In this document: positions 1 to 8,066 of the stretch, in pieces
How the letters are laid out: each line of letters begins with the position of its first letter
Position numbering within the stretch: position 1 is the stretch's first letter
Source: Pseudorhodoferax sp965279475
GTDB lineage: Bacteria > Pseudomonadota > Gammaproteobacteria > Burkholderiales > Burkholderiaceae_C
Length of the DNA stretch: 64,000 nucleotides
Direction: 5' to 3'
NCBI GenBank assembly: GCA_965279475.1
Contig: CBDIIA010000002.1
Location: 124,001 to 188,000, forward strand
Program-made: the position numbers and the translations under genes
The notes under the pieces: generated by a model
Seen by the model: the letters and a program-made list of their open reading frames with translations, nothing else
What the model was told of the DNA's origin: nothing
Databases searched by the model: none

Positions 1-1296
1 CACGAACAGCATGGCCGGATGCTCCAGCAAAACACGGATCGCCTGGATGAACTGCGCCGCGTCCATGCCGTCCACCACCCGGTGGTCGAACGAAGACGAC
101 AGGTTCATCAACTGGCGCGGCACCACGGCGCTGCCCTGGAACACCGGGCGCTCGACGATGCGGTTGACCCCGATGATCGCGACCTCGGGGTGGTTGATCA
201 CCGGCGTGGTCACGATGCCGCCCAGCGGCCCCAGGCTGCTGATGGTGATGGTGGAGCCCGTCAGCTCGTCGCGCCCGGCCTTGCCGCTGCGTGCCCCCTC
301 GGCCAGCCGTGCGATCTCGCGCGAGAAGCCCCACAGGTCGAGTGCTTCGGCGTGGCGCAGCACCGGCACCATCAGGCCGCCATCGGTCTGCGTGGCGACG
401 CCCAGGTGCACCGGGCGGTGGCGCGTGACCACGCCGGCATCGTCGTCGAAACGCGCGTTCATCATCGGAAAGTCGACCACTGCCAGCGCCACGGCGCGGG
501 CGATGAACGGCAGCAGCGTCAGCTTGCCGCGGGTGGCGGCATGCTGCAGGTTCAGCTGCCGGCGCAAGCCCTCGATCTCGGTGACGTCGATCTCCTCGAC
601 GTAGCTGAAGTGCGGGATGCGACGCTTGGCCTCCTGCATCTTCTGCGCGATCTTGCGCCGCAGGCCGATCAGCGGGATCGCCTCTTCGCCATGGCGCTCG
701 CGTTGCAGCGGCGCCGTGGCCGGCATGGGCTGGCCGCGCGACGCGAGGTAGACGTCCAGATCCTCGTGCACGATGCGCCCGGCCGGGCCGCTGCCGTGAA
801 CGAACTGCAGTTCGATGCCGAGTTCCCAGGCGCGGCGCCGCACCGCAGGGGATGCCACGGGCCGTTCGCCGGCGGCACGCGTCGGCGCCGGGGTGGCGCG
901 CGGCGGCGCGGCGGGTTCGCGTGGCGCGGGAGCGGGAGCAGAGACAACGGTTGCCGCCTGCACGGGCGCAGGCTCCGGCACCGATGCTGTCGGCGCAGCA
1001 AGCGTCGCCGCAGCGGCCTTGGCTTGCGCCGCACCCGGCTTCAGGTTGCCCTCGCCAGCCACCTCCAGCCGGATCAGCTCGGCGCCCACGGCCATCAGCG
1101 CACCGGGTTCGCCACCCAGCGCCGCCACAGTGCCGGCCACGGGCGATGGGATTTCGACCGTCGCCTTGTCGGTCATCACGTCGGCCAGGATCTGGTCTTC
1201 CTTGACCACGTCGCCAGGCTGTACGCGCCAGGCCACCAGCTCGACCTCGGCAATGCCTTCGCCGATGTCGGGCATCTTGATTGCGTAGAGTCCCAT
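1..1296 (-). CDS. bkdB: Branched-chain 2-oxoacid dehydrogenase E2, dihydrolipoyl acyltransferase (C-terminal end cut by window)
   Basis: Transfers the acyl group made by E1 from lipoyllysine to CoA in the branched-chain 2-oxoacid dehydrogenase complex (cytosolic, Val/Leu/Ile breakdown). The ATG at 1296 opens an N-terminal lipoyl domain with the MTDKA motif (lipoyl Lys44). An Ala/Pro-rich linker follows, then a peripheral E1/E3-binding segment (ASPAVRRRAWELG), then the acyltransferase domain ending in SSFDHRVVDGMD, whose His and Asp are the family's catalytic residues. 432 codons are visible without a stop; the last reads LLEHPAMLFV, so probably only a few residues are missing. The start lies 1 nt after the E1 beta stop, so the three genes are very likely one operon. 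A pyruvate-type E2 is less likely given the bkd-like E1 alpha/beta partners. Confidence 0.93.
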   Translation of the reverse strand, partial: MGLYAIKMPDIGEGIAEVELVAWRVQPGDVVKEDQILADVMTDKATVEIPSPVAGTVAALGGEPGALMAVGAELIRLEVAGEGNLKPGAAQAKAAAATLAAPTASVPEPAPVQAATVVSAPAPAPREPAAPPRATPAPTRAAGERPVASPAVRRRAWELGIELQFVHGSGPAGRIVHEDLDVYLASRGQPMPATAPLQRERHGEEAIPLIGLRRKIAQKMQEAKRRIPHFSYVEEIDVTEIEGLRRQLNLQHAATRGKLTLLPFIARAVALAVVDFPMMNARFDDDAGVVTRHRPVHLGVATQTDGGLMVPVLRHAEALDLWGFSREIARLAEGARSGKAGRDELTGSTITISSLGPLGGIVTTPVINHPEVAIIGVNRIVERPVFQGSAVVPRQLMNLSSSFDHRVVDGMDAAQFIQAIRVLLEHPAMLFV

Positions 1297-1297
1297 G

Positions 1298-2359
1298 TCA
1301 GTTCTCCACCGCGCGCTTGAGCGCTGCGGCCACGCGGTCCGGCCCAGGAAAGTAGGCCCACTCCTGCGCATGCGGATACGGCGTGTCCCAGCCGGTCACG
1401 CGCTCGATCGGCGCCTCCAGGTCGTAGAAGCAGTGCTCCTGCACCAGCGCCGACAGCTCGGCGCCGAAGCCGCTGGTGCGGGTGGCCTCGTGCACGATCA
1501 CGCAGCGGCCGGTCTTCTTGACCGAGGCCACCACGCTGTCGAGATCCATCGGCCACAGGGAGCGCAGGTCGATGATCTCGGCATCGACACCGCTTTCCTC
1601 GGCCGCTGCCTGGGCCACCCAGACCATCGTGCCGTAGGCCAGCACGGTCACCTGCGTGCCGGGCCGGAACACGGCCGCGGTGTCCAACGGCACGCGGTAG
1701 TAGCCCTCGGGCACCTTGCCCGTGGCGTGCGACGACCAGGGCACGATGGGCCGGTCGTGGTGGCCGTCGAACGGGCCGTTGTACAGCCGCTTGGGCTCGA
1801 GAAAGATGACAGGGTCGTCGCTCTCGATCGCCGAGATCAGCAGGCCCTTGGCGTCGTACGGGTTGCTCGGCATCAGCGTGCGCAGGCCGCAGACGTGGGT
1901 GAACAGGGCCTCGGGGCTCTGGCTGTGCGTCTGGCCGCCGTAGATGCCGCCGCCGCAGGGCATGCGGATCGTCAGCGGGCTGGTGAAGTCGCCGGCCGAC
2001 CGCGAACGCAGCCGCGCCGCCTCGGACACGATCTGGTCCGAGGCCGGGTAGAAGTAGTCGGCGAACTGAATCTCGGCCACCGGCCGCAGCCCGTAGGCAG
2101 CCATGCCCACGGCCACGCCGACGATGCCGCCTTCGCTGATCGGCGTGTCGAAGCAGCGCGGCTTGCCGTACTTGGCCTGCAGCCCTTCGGTGACGCGGAA
2201 CACGCCGCCGAAGTAGCCCACATCCTGGCCGAACACGACCACGTTGTCGTCGCGCGCCATCACCACGTCCAGCGCCGAACGCAGCGCCTGGATCATCGTC
2301 ATCGGCTTCAGCGCACCGGCTTCGTCGACCGCGCTGTTGTCAAGTGTCTTCGTCAGCAT
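1298..2359 (-). CDS. bkdA2: Branched-chain 2-oxoacid dehydrogenase E1 beta subunit
   Basis: 353 aa, full length for the TPP-dependent E1 beta (transketolase central plus C-terminal) family. It opens with a transketolase-like region (MIQALRSALDVVMARDDNVV, then FGQDVGYFGG) and carries the typical FDTPISEGGIVGVAVGMA and GGIYGGQTHSQSPEA segments. The C-terminal domain includes VIVHEATRTSGFGAEL. It pairs with E1 alpha to decarboxylate branched-chain 2-oxoacids and load the lipoyl arm of E2. The gene starts 2 nt after the E1 alpha stop and ends 1 nt before the E2 start, which suggests translational coupling. The acetoin or pyruvate E1 beta paralogue is the main alternative. The N-terminally extended E1 alpha next to it favours the branched-chain enzyme. 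Confidence 0.92.
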   Translation of the reverse strand: MLTKTLDNSAVDEAGALKPMTMIQALRSALDVVMARDDNVVVFGQDVGYFGGVFRVTEGLQAKYGKPRCFDTPISEGGIVGVAVGMAAYGLRPVAEIQFADYFYPASDQIVSEAARLRSRSAGDFTSPLTIRMPCGGGIYGGQTHSQSPEALFTHVCGLRTLMPSNPYDAKGLLISAIESDDPVIFLEPKRLYNGPFDGHHDRPIVPWSSHATGKVPEGYYRVPLDTAAVFRPGTQVTVLAYGTMVWVAQAAAEESGVDAEIIDLRSLWPMDLDSVVASVKKTGRCVIVHEATRTSGFGAELSALVQEHCFYDLEAPIERVTGWDTPYPHAQEWAYFPGPDRVAAALKRAVEN

Positions 2360-2361
2360 GT

Positions 2362-3597
2362 TCAGACTCCGAGTTGCTGGCGTTGGCGCTTCAGGTGCGC
2401 GGGCATCTCGGCATAGACGTCGTCGAACATCGTGGCTGCGCTGGGGATGCGGCCGTCGAGCAGCGTGCCGTAGCTCTCGGCCTCCTTCTGCGCCGCCGCG
2501 ACCTCGGCCTCGAGTTCGAGCCGCACCTGTTCGTGCTCCTGCTCGGACCAGGCACCCAGGCCGATCAGGTGCGTCTTCAGCCGCTCGATCGGATCGCCGA
2601 GCGGGAAGCGCTCCCAGTCGTCGCTGGGCCGGTACTTGGTCGGGTCGTCAGAGGTGGAATGCGGGCCGGCCCGGTAGGTGACCCATTCGATCAGCGTCGG
2701 CCCGAGGTTCTGGCGCGCCCGCTCGGCGGCCCACAAGGACGCCGCATACACCGCGAGAAAGTCGTTGCCATCGACCCGCAACGAGGCGATGCCGCAGCCC
2801 ACGCCGCGCGCGGCGAAGGTGGTGGCCTCGCCGCCGGCGATGGCCTGGAAGGTCGAGATCGCCCACTGGTTGTTGACCACGTTCAGGACCACCGGCGCGC
2901 GGTACACGTGGGCAAAGGTCAGCGCGGTATGGAAGTCGGCCTCGGCCGTGGCGCCGTCGCCGATCCAGCCCGAGGCGATGCGGGTGTCGCCCTTGATCGC
3001 CGAGGCCATGGCCCAGCCCACCGCCTGGATGAACTGCGTGGCCAGGTTGCCCGAGATCGAGAAGAATCCGGCCTTCTTGAACGAATACATCACCGGCAGC
3101 TGCCGGCCCTTGATCGCATCGCGCTCGTTGCTCATCAGCTGGCACATCAGCTCGACCATCGACACGTCGTCGCGCACCAGCAGCAGGCCCTGCTGCCGGT
3201 AGGTGGGGAAACACATGTCGCCCGGCGCAAGCGCCATCGCCTGCGCGACGGAGATCGCCTCCTCGCCCATGGCCTGCATGTAGAACGAGATCTTGCGCTG
3301 GCGCTGTGCGATCACCATGCGGGCGTCGAAGGTGCGTGTCTTCATCATCGCGCGCAGGCCGCGGCGCATCTGCGCGGTGGGCAGGCCGGGCGCCCACGGC
3401 CCGACGGCCTGCCCGTCGCGGTCGAGCACGCGCACCAGGCTGTAGGCCAGGTCCCCGGTATCGAAGTGGGTGGTGTCGACCGGCGGGCGTCTGACGGCGC
3501 CGGCTTCGGACAGGTGGAGGTAGGAGAAGTCGGTGACGCAACCGGCGCGTGCCGATGGTTCGGGCACGTGCAGATGCAGCGCCTGTGAATGGCTCAT
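2362..3597 (-). CDS. bkdA1: Branched-chain 2-oxoacid dehydrogenase E1 alpha subunit
   Basis: 411 aa, matching the bacterial BkdA1 type with an N-terminal extension of roughly 60 residues before the dehydrogenase E1 core. The thiamine diphosphate motif is visible as GDGATAEADF near residue 213 through NVVNNQ near 239-243. Other family blocks are SFYMQAMGEEA, FPTYRQQGLLL and YRAGPHSTSDDPTKYRP, the last being the phosphorylation-loop region of mitochondrial homologues. It decarboxylates the keto acids from Val, Leu and Ile. It is the first gene of the three-gene bkd operon. The 148-nt gap upstream (3598-3745) would hold the promoter; I see no obvious regulator gene within the window. Confidence 0.92.
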   Translation of the reverse strand: MSHSQALHLHVPEPSARAGCVTDFSYLHLSEAGAVRRPPVDTTHFDTGDLAYSLVRVLDRDGQAVGPWAPGLPTAQMRRGLRAMMKTRTFDARMVIAQRQRKISFYMQAMGEEAISVAQAMALAPGDMCFPTYRQQGLLLVRDDVSMVELMCQLMSNERDAIKGRQLPVMYSFKKAGFFSISGNLATQFIQAVGWAMASAIKGDTRIASGWIGDGATAEADFHTALTFAHVYRAPVVLNVVNNQWAISTFQAIAGGEATTFAARGVGCGIASLRVDGNDFLAVYAASLWAAERARQNLGPTLIEWVTYRAGPHSTSDDPTKYRPSDDWERFPLGDPIERLKTHLIGLGAWSEQEHEQVRLELEAEVAAAQKEAESYGTLLDGRIPSAATMFDDVYAEMPAHLKRQRQQLGV

Positions 3598-3745
3598 TCA
3601 ATGTCTCCGGGCGCGGGTAAACGCCCAAGGTCTACGAAAGATCCGCGACAACGGGTAAGCCGCCACGGTCCGTGAGCCGCGCCTCAGGTTCAGCGCGGCC
3701 CGGCGATTCTAGGCCGAGGTAGAAAACATTTCGCGAACCCGCCGG

Positions 3746-4726
3746 TCAGTCGAGCTGCGCGCCCGAGTCCTTGACGATCTTCGACCAGCGCACCAGGTCG
3801 TCGCGCACCAGTGCGGCCAGCTGGTCCGGCGTGCTGGGCGCGACCTCGACGCCCAGGCCGACCAGGCGCTCGCGCATCTCGGCCGTGTCCATCACCTTGG
3901 CGATCTCGGTCTGCAGCTTGTCGATGATCTCGCGCGGCGTGCCGGCCGGTGCGAACAGGCCATACCAGGCGTTGGCGTACAGGCCGGGGATGGTCTCGGC
4001 CAGCGTCGGCTGGTCGGGCGCGAGCTGCGTGCGCTTTTCGGTGCAGACGCCGAGCGCGCGCAACTGCCCGCTCTTCACGAATGGCAGCAGCCCGGCAATG
4101 CTGCCGAACGTGATCTGCGCCTGGCCGGCAATCACGTCCGTCGCGGCCGCCGCGGCGCCGCGGTAGGGGACGTGCACGATGTCGATGCCGGCCGCCGTCT
4201 TGAGCATCTCGCCGAGCATGTGGTTCACCGTGCCGTTGCCGGCCGATGCGTAGTTGATCTTGCCCGGCTGCGTCTTGGCCAGCGCCACCAGCTCGCGCAG
4301 GTTGCGCACCGGCATCGCCGGGTTGACCGCCAGCATGTAGGGCGCCACGCCGACGACCATGATGGGCTCGAAATCCTTCACCGGATCGAACGGCACCTTG
4401 CGGTAGAGGAAGGGGTTGATCGTCTGCACGCTCTGCGCATTGAGCAGCACCGTGTAGCCATCCTTCGGCTGGCGCGCCACGTAGGCCGTGCCGACATTGC
4501 CGCCCGCGCCCTGCCGGTTGTCCACGATCACCGGCGCGCCGATGGTGGTGGCGAGCTTCTGCGCCAGCGCACGGCCGATCACGTCGTTGGCGCCGCCCGG
4601 GGCCTGCGGCACGACGATGGTGATCAGCTTGGCCGGATAGGGGTCGGCCGCCCGGGCGGCGCCGCTCCACAGCAAAGGGGCTGCAAGGGAAGCCGCACAG
4701 GACAGAAGAGACCTTCTGGATGGCAT
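3746..4726 (-). CDS. Bug-family periplasmic substrate-binding protein (tripartite tricarboxylate transporter type)
   Basis: 326 aa from the ATG at 4726, preceded by GGAG nine bases upstream; an ATG five codons earlier (4741) is possible. The N-terminus is a secretion signal (RRSLLSCAASLAAPLLWSGAARA) followed by the family opening YPAKLITIVVPQAPGG. Typical Bug blocks follow: ARQPKDGYTVLL, FEPIMVVGVAPYMLAVNP, and INYASAGNGTVNHMLGEM. Bug proteins bind carboxylates in the periplasm. Many are orphans without the TctB/TctA membrane partners, and none are visible here. It is transcribed away from the enoyl-CoA hydratase cluster and shares the operator region at 4741-4780. It probably binds the substrate or a relative of the substrate degraded by that cluster, but the ligand cannot be read from sequence. 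Confidence 0.88.
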   Translation of the reverse strand: MPSRRSLLSCAASLAAPLLWSGAARAADPYPAKLITIVVPQAPGGANDVIGRALAQKLATTIGAPVIVDNRQGAGGNVGTAYVARQPKDGYTVLLNAQSVQTINPFLYRKVPFDPVKDFEPIMVVGVAPYMLAVNPAMPVRNLRELVALAKTQPGKINYASAGNGTVNHMLGEMLKTAAGIDIVHVPYRGAAAAATDVIAGQAQITFGSIAGLLPFVKSGQLRALGVCTEKRTQLAPDQPTLAETIPGLYANAWYGLFAPAGTPREIIDKLQTEIAKVMDTAEMRERLVGLGVEVAPSTPDQLAALVRDDLVRWSKIVKDSGAQLD

Positions 4727-4740
4727 AGGGGTTGTCTCCA

Positions 4741-4780
4741 TTGGAAAGAGCTTGAATGCCTGTTTATACTTGTACGTACA
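4741..4780 (+). promoter_or_regulatory. Probable promoter and palindromic operator between the Bug gene and the enoyl-CoA hydratase gene
   Basis: In the divergent intergenic gap, TTGGAA (4741-4746) and TATACT (4765-4770) are separated by 18 nt and form a plausible sigma-70 promoter toward the hydratase. A perfect 10-bp palindrome, TGTACGTACA (4771-4780), sits over the expected transcription start. Its shape (TTGTACGTACAG) resembles sites of FadR/VanR-type GntR repressors, which are common beside catabolic Bug clusters. No GntR gene lies in this window, so the regulator is unidentified. The motif is seen directly; its function is inference. Confidence 0.45.
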
Positions 4781-4831
4781 GGCATACAACATGCTAGCCG
4801 ATGCCACACGGCAACACAATTAGGGGAACAC

Positions 4832-5644
4832 ATGAGCGACAACGGCCTTGCCACATCCACCTACGAGACCCTCCAGGTCCAGCCGCACGATGCCCATGTG
4901 CTCGTCGTCACCCTGAACCGCCCCGCGGTGCTGAACGCGCTCGGCACGCAGATGGGCCGCGACCTGCTCGACCTGTTCAGCCGACTCACCGCCGAACGCG
5001 GTACGGTGCGCTGCATCGTGCTGACCGGCGCAGGCGGCAAGGCGTTCTGCGCCGGCGGCGACCTGAAGGAGCGCGACGGCATGACGCAGGCGGCCTGGCA
5101 GGCGCAGCACGAGTTGTTCGAACGCGCCTTCGTCGCGATGCTGGAATGCCCGGTGCCGGTGATCGCCGCAGTCAACGGCCATGCCTTCGGCGGCGGCCTG
5201 GAGATCGCGCTGTGCTGCGACTTCATCTATGCGTCGCGCGACGCCCGGTTCGCGATGTCGGAGGTCAGCCTGGGCATCATGCCGGGCGGCTGCGGCACGC
5301 AGACGCTGGCGCGTGCGGTGGGCGAGCGGCGCGCCAAGGAGCTGATCCTGTCGGCGAAACGCTTCACCGCCGACGACGGCCTGGCCTGGGGCGCCATCAA
5401 CCAGATCTGCGAGCCAGGGGCCACGCTGGCCGACGCGCTGAAGACGGCCGAGGCCATTGCCGGCAATGCGCCGCTGTCGACCCGGCAGGCGAAGAAGTCG
5501 ATCCACTACGGCCTGCAGATGGACCTGCTGACCGGCTACCGCTTCGAGATCGAGGCGTACAACCGGCTGGTCGACACCGACGACCGGCGCGAAGGCGTGC
5601 GTGCCTTCAACGAGAAACGCAAACCCGTGTTCCAGGGACGCTGA
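4832..5644 (+). CDS. Enoyl-CoA hydratase/isomerase family protein
   Basis: 270 aa from ATG 4832, which has GGGGAA just upstream. The frame stays open further upstream but that part looks unlike the family. It is a crotonase-fold protein: AFCAGGDLKE near residue 71 forms the oxyanion-hole loop, and the second block is HAFGGGLEIALCCDF. Both catalytic glutamates of true hydratases are present, Glu124 (GGGLEIA) and Glu144 (MSEVSLG). It is therefore likely to hydrate a 2-enoyl-CoA rather than act as an isomerase only. It is the first gene of the plus-strand catabolic operon and is followed 25 nt later by a class III CoA-transferase. This fits a path in which a carboxylate is activated by CoA transfer, dehydrogenated and hydrated. 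Confidence 0.88.
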   Translation: MSDNGLATSTYETLQVQPHDAHVLVVTLNRPAVLNALGTQMGRDLLDLFSRLTAERGTVRCIVLTGAGGKAFCAGGDLKERDGMTQAAWQAQHELFERAFVAMLECPVPVIAAVNGHAFGGGLEIALCCDFIYASRDARFAMSEVSLGIMPGGCGTQTLARAVGERRAKELILSAKRFTADDGLAWGAINQICEPGATLADALKTAEAIAGNAPLSTRQAKKSIHYGLQMDLLTGYRFEIEAYNRLVDTDDRREGVRAFNEKRKPVFQGR

Positions 5645-5669
5645 GCCGACCCACCTCTTACCTTCCCCC

Positions 5670-6860
5670 ATGAAGCCCCTATCCGGACAACGCGTCATCG
5701 ACCTGACGCAGAACGTCGCCGGCCCCTACTGCACGCAGGTGCTGGCCGACCTCGGTGCCGAGGTGATCAAGATCGAGCGCCCCGGTTCGGGCGACGACAC
5801 GCGCCACTGGTCGCCGCAGATCGGCGAGGCGATGAGCCCGACCTATGCCACGCTGAACCGCGGCAAACGCAGCCTGGCGCTCGACCTCGACCACGCCGAC
5901 GGCCAGGCGCTGCTGCGCCGCCTGCTGCGCGACAACGACATCCTGGTCCATTCGCTGAAGCCGGGCAGCGCCGAGCAGCGCCACCTGGGCTACGACGATC
6001 TGCTGCCGCAGTGCCCGGGCCTGATCTACTGCGCGCTGAGTGCGTTCGGCAACATCGGACCGCTGTCGGCCCTGCCCGGCTACGACCCGCTGATCCAGGC
6101 CTACGCCGGCATCATGTCGGTCAACGGCCACGGCGGCACACCGCCGGCGCGCGTCGGTGTGTCGCTGGTCGACATGGGCACCGGCCTGTGGTCGGTGATC
6201 GGCATCCTCGCGGCGGTGGCGCAGCGCCAGCAGACCGGCCGCGGCATGCGCATCGACACCTCGCTGCTGGAGACCGGCATGGCGTGGATGACGAACCCGA
6301 TCGCCAACTTCAGCGCCACCGGCAAACTGCCGAAGCGCATGGGCTCGGCCACCGCGATGCTGACGCCGTACGAGGTGTTCGAGACGGCGGATTCGCACGT
6401 GTTCATCGGCTGCGGCGCCGACCGCATGTTCCAGAAGCTCGCCGCAGCACTCGGCAGCCGCGCACTGGCCGACGACCCGCGTTTCGCGCGCAACGCCGAC
6501 CGTGTGGCGCACCGCGAGGCGCTGCACGCGGCGGTCGCGGCGATCACCCGCACGCTGACCACGCAGCAGGTGGTCGACAAGCTGCGCGCGGCCGGCGTGC
6601 CGGTCAGCGCCGTCAACGACCTGTCGGCGCTGGCCCACGACCCGCAGGTCCAGGCGCTGGCGCTGCACCAGCCCCTGGCCGCCGCGGGCGGTGCCGAGGT
6701 CAGCGCCGTCGGCACACCGATCCGCTTCGACGGTGCGCGTTCGTTCGACCCCCATCTCAGCAGCCGCGTCGGCGAGGACAGCCGCGCCGTGCTGCTGGCA
6801 GCCGGCCTGTCGGCCGACGACATCGCCGCACTGGCCGCCCAGGGCACGGTGCAGACCTGA
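5670..6860 (+). CDS. Class III (CaiB/BaiF family) CoA-transferase
   Basis: 396 aa from ATG 5670 (MKPLSGQRVIDLTQNVAGPY, the standard family opening). The upstream in-frame extension overlaps the hydratase and is unlikely to be used. Conserved blocks are LADLGAEVIKIERPGSGD, LNRGKRSLALDL and GYDPLIQAYAGIMSVNG. The catalytic aspartate that forms the aspartyl-CoA anhydride should be Asp168 in SLVDMGTGLW. The enzyme moves CoA from a donor such as succinyl-CoA to a carboxylic acid. It lies between the enoyl-CoA hydratase and acyl-CoA dehydrogenase genes, so it probably activates the acid imported with help from the Bug proteins. The substrate is not identifiable. Confidence 0.9.
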   Translation: MKPLSGQRVIDLTQNVAGPYCTQVLADLGAEVIKIERPGSGDDTRHWSPQIGEAMSPTYATLNRGKRSLALDLDHADGQALLRRLLRDNDILVHSLKPGSAEQRHLGYDDLLPQCPGLIYCALSAFGNIGPLSALPGYDPLIQAYAGIMSVNGHGGTPPARVGVSLVDMGTGLWSVIGILAAVAQRQQTGRGMRIDTSLLETGMAWMTNPIANFSATGKLPKRMGSATAMLTPYEVFETADSHVFIGCGADRMFQKLAAALGSRALADDPRFARNADRVAHREALHAAVAAITRTLTTQQVVDKLRAAGVPVSAVNDLSALAHDPQVQALALHQPLAAAGGAEVSAVGTPIRFDGARSFDPHLSSRVGEDSRAVLLAAGLSADDIAALAAQGTVQT

Positions 6861-6878
6861 ACCCTTCCGAGACCCACC

Positions 6879-8039
6879 ATGGACTTTGCCTACTCCGACA
6901 CCCAGAACGACATCGCCGAGGCCGTGCGCGGCCTGTGCGCCCGCTTTCCCGCAGAGTACTGGCGCCGCTGCGACGCCGAGCGGGCCTACCCCGACGCCTT
7001 CGTCGCCGCGATGACCGAGGCCGGCTGGCTGGCCTCGCTGATCCCCGAGGCCTATGGCGGCTCGGGCATGGGCCTGCTCGATGCCTGCGTGATCCTGCAG
7101 GAGATCAACGCCCAGGGCGGCAACGGCGCGGCCTGCCATGCGCAGATGTACACGATGGCCAGCGTGCTCGGCCACGGCAGCGAGGCGCAGAAGCAGGCGA
7201 TCCTGCCGCGCATCGCCAACGGCTCGCTGCGGCTGCAGGCGTTCGGCGTCACCGAGCCGACCGCGGGATCGAACACGCTGCGCATCAAGACCTTTGCGAA
7301 GAAGGTGCCGGGCGGCTACGTGATCAACGGCCAGAAGATCTGGACCTCGCGTTACCGCCAGTCCGACATGTACCTGCTGCTGGCGCGCACCACGCCGTAT
7401 GACGACGTGGTGAAGAAGACCGACGGCCTGAGCCTGTTCCTGGTCGACATCGCCAAGGCCGGCAAGTCGCTGCAGGCGCGCACCATCGACACGATGCTGA
7501 ACCACCACACCAACGAGGTGTTCATCGAGAACCTCGAGGTCGACGATGCAGACCGCGTCGGCGAGGAAGGCCAGGGGTTCAAGTACCTGCTGAGTTCGCT
7601 GAACGCCGAGCGCCTGCTGGTCGCCAGCGAATGCGTCGGCGACGGCAAATGGTTCATCGAGAAGTCGCGCCGCTACGCCACCGAGCGCATTGTGTTCGAC
7701 AAGCCGATCGGCGCGAACCAGGGCGTCGCGTTCCCGATCGCGAAGGCGCACATGAACCTCTGCGCCGCCGAACTGATGCGCAACCAGGCCGCCACGCTGT
7801 TCGATGCAAACAAAGCCTGCGGTGGCGAAGCGAACATGGCCAAGTACCTGTGCAGCGAGGCCTCGTGGGAGGCCGCCGAGGCCACGATGACGACCTTCGG
7901 CGGGTTCGGCGTGGCGACCGAGTACGACATCGAACGCAAGTGGAAGGAGACGCGGCTGTTCCGCACCGCGCCGATCTCCAACAACCTGGTGCTGGCCTAT
8001 GTGGCGCAGCATCTGCTCGAGATGCCCCGCTCCTACTGA
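6879..8039 (+). CDS. Acyl-CoA dehydrogenase family protein
   Basis: 386 aa, full length for a FAD-dependent acyl-CoA dehydrogenase. The N-terminal helical domain is followed by the middle beta domain with FGVTEPTAGSNT (flavin contact) and GYVINGQKIWTSR. The C-terminal helical domain has FGGFGVATEYDIERKWKETR. The stretch after it reads LFRTAPISNN, where most members have an IYEGTNEI-like motif with the catalytic glutamate. A glutamate is present instead at NAERLL (Glu244), the position used by isovaleryl-CoA and long-chain dehydrogenases. The gene starts 18 nt after the CoA-transferase stop. Its likely job is alpha,beta-dehydrogenation of the acyl-CoA that the hydratase then acts on. Confidence 0.88.
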   Translation: MDFAYSDTQNDIAEAVRGLCARFPAEYWRRCDAERAYPDAFVAAMTEAGWLASLIPEAYGGSGMGLLDACVILQEINAQGGNGAACHAQMYTMASVLGHGSEAQKQAILPRIANGSLRLQAFGVTEPTAGSNTLRIKTFAKKVPGGYVINGQKIWTSRYRQSDMYLLLARTTPYDDVVKKTDGLSLFLVDIAKAGKSLQARTIDTMLNHHTNEVFIENLEVDDADRVGEEGQGFKYLLSSLNAERLLVASECVGDGKWFIEKSRRYATERIVFDKPIGANQGVAFPIAKAHMNLCAAELMRNQAATLFDANKACGGEANMAKYLCSEASWEAAEATMTTFGGFGVATEYDIERKWKETRLFRTAPISNNLVLAYVAQHLLEMPRSY

Positions 8040-8066
8040 GAGGCTGAGACACGAAAGGCGCACGCC

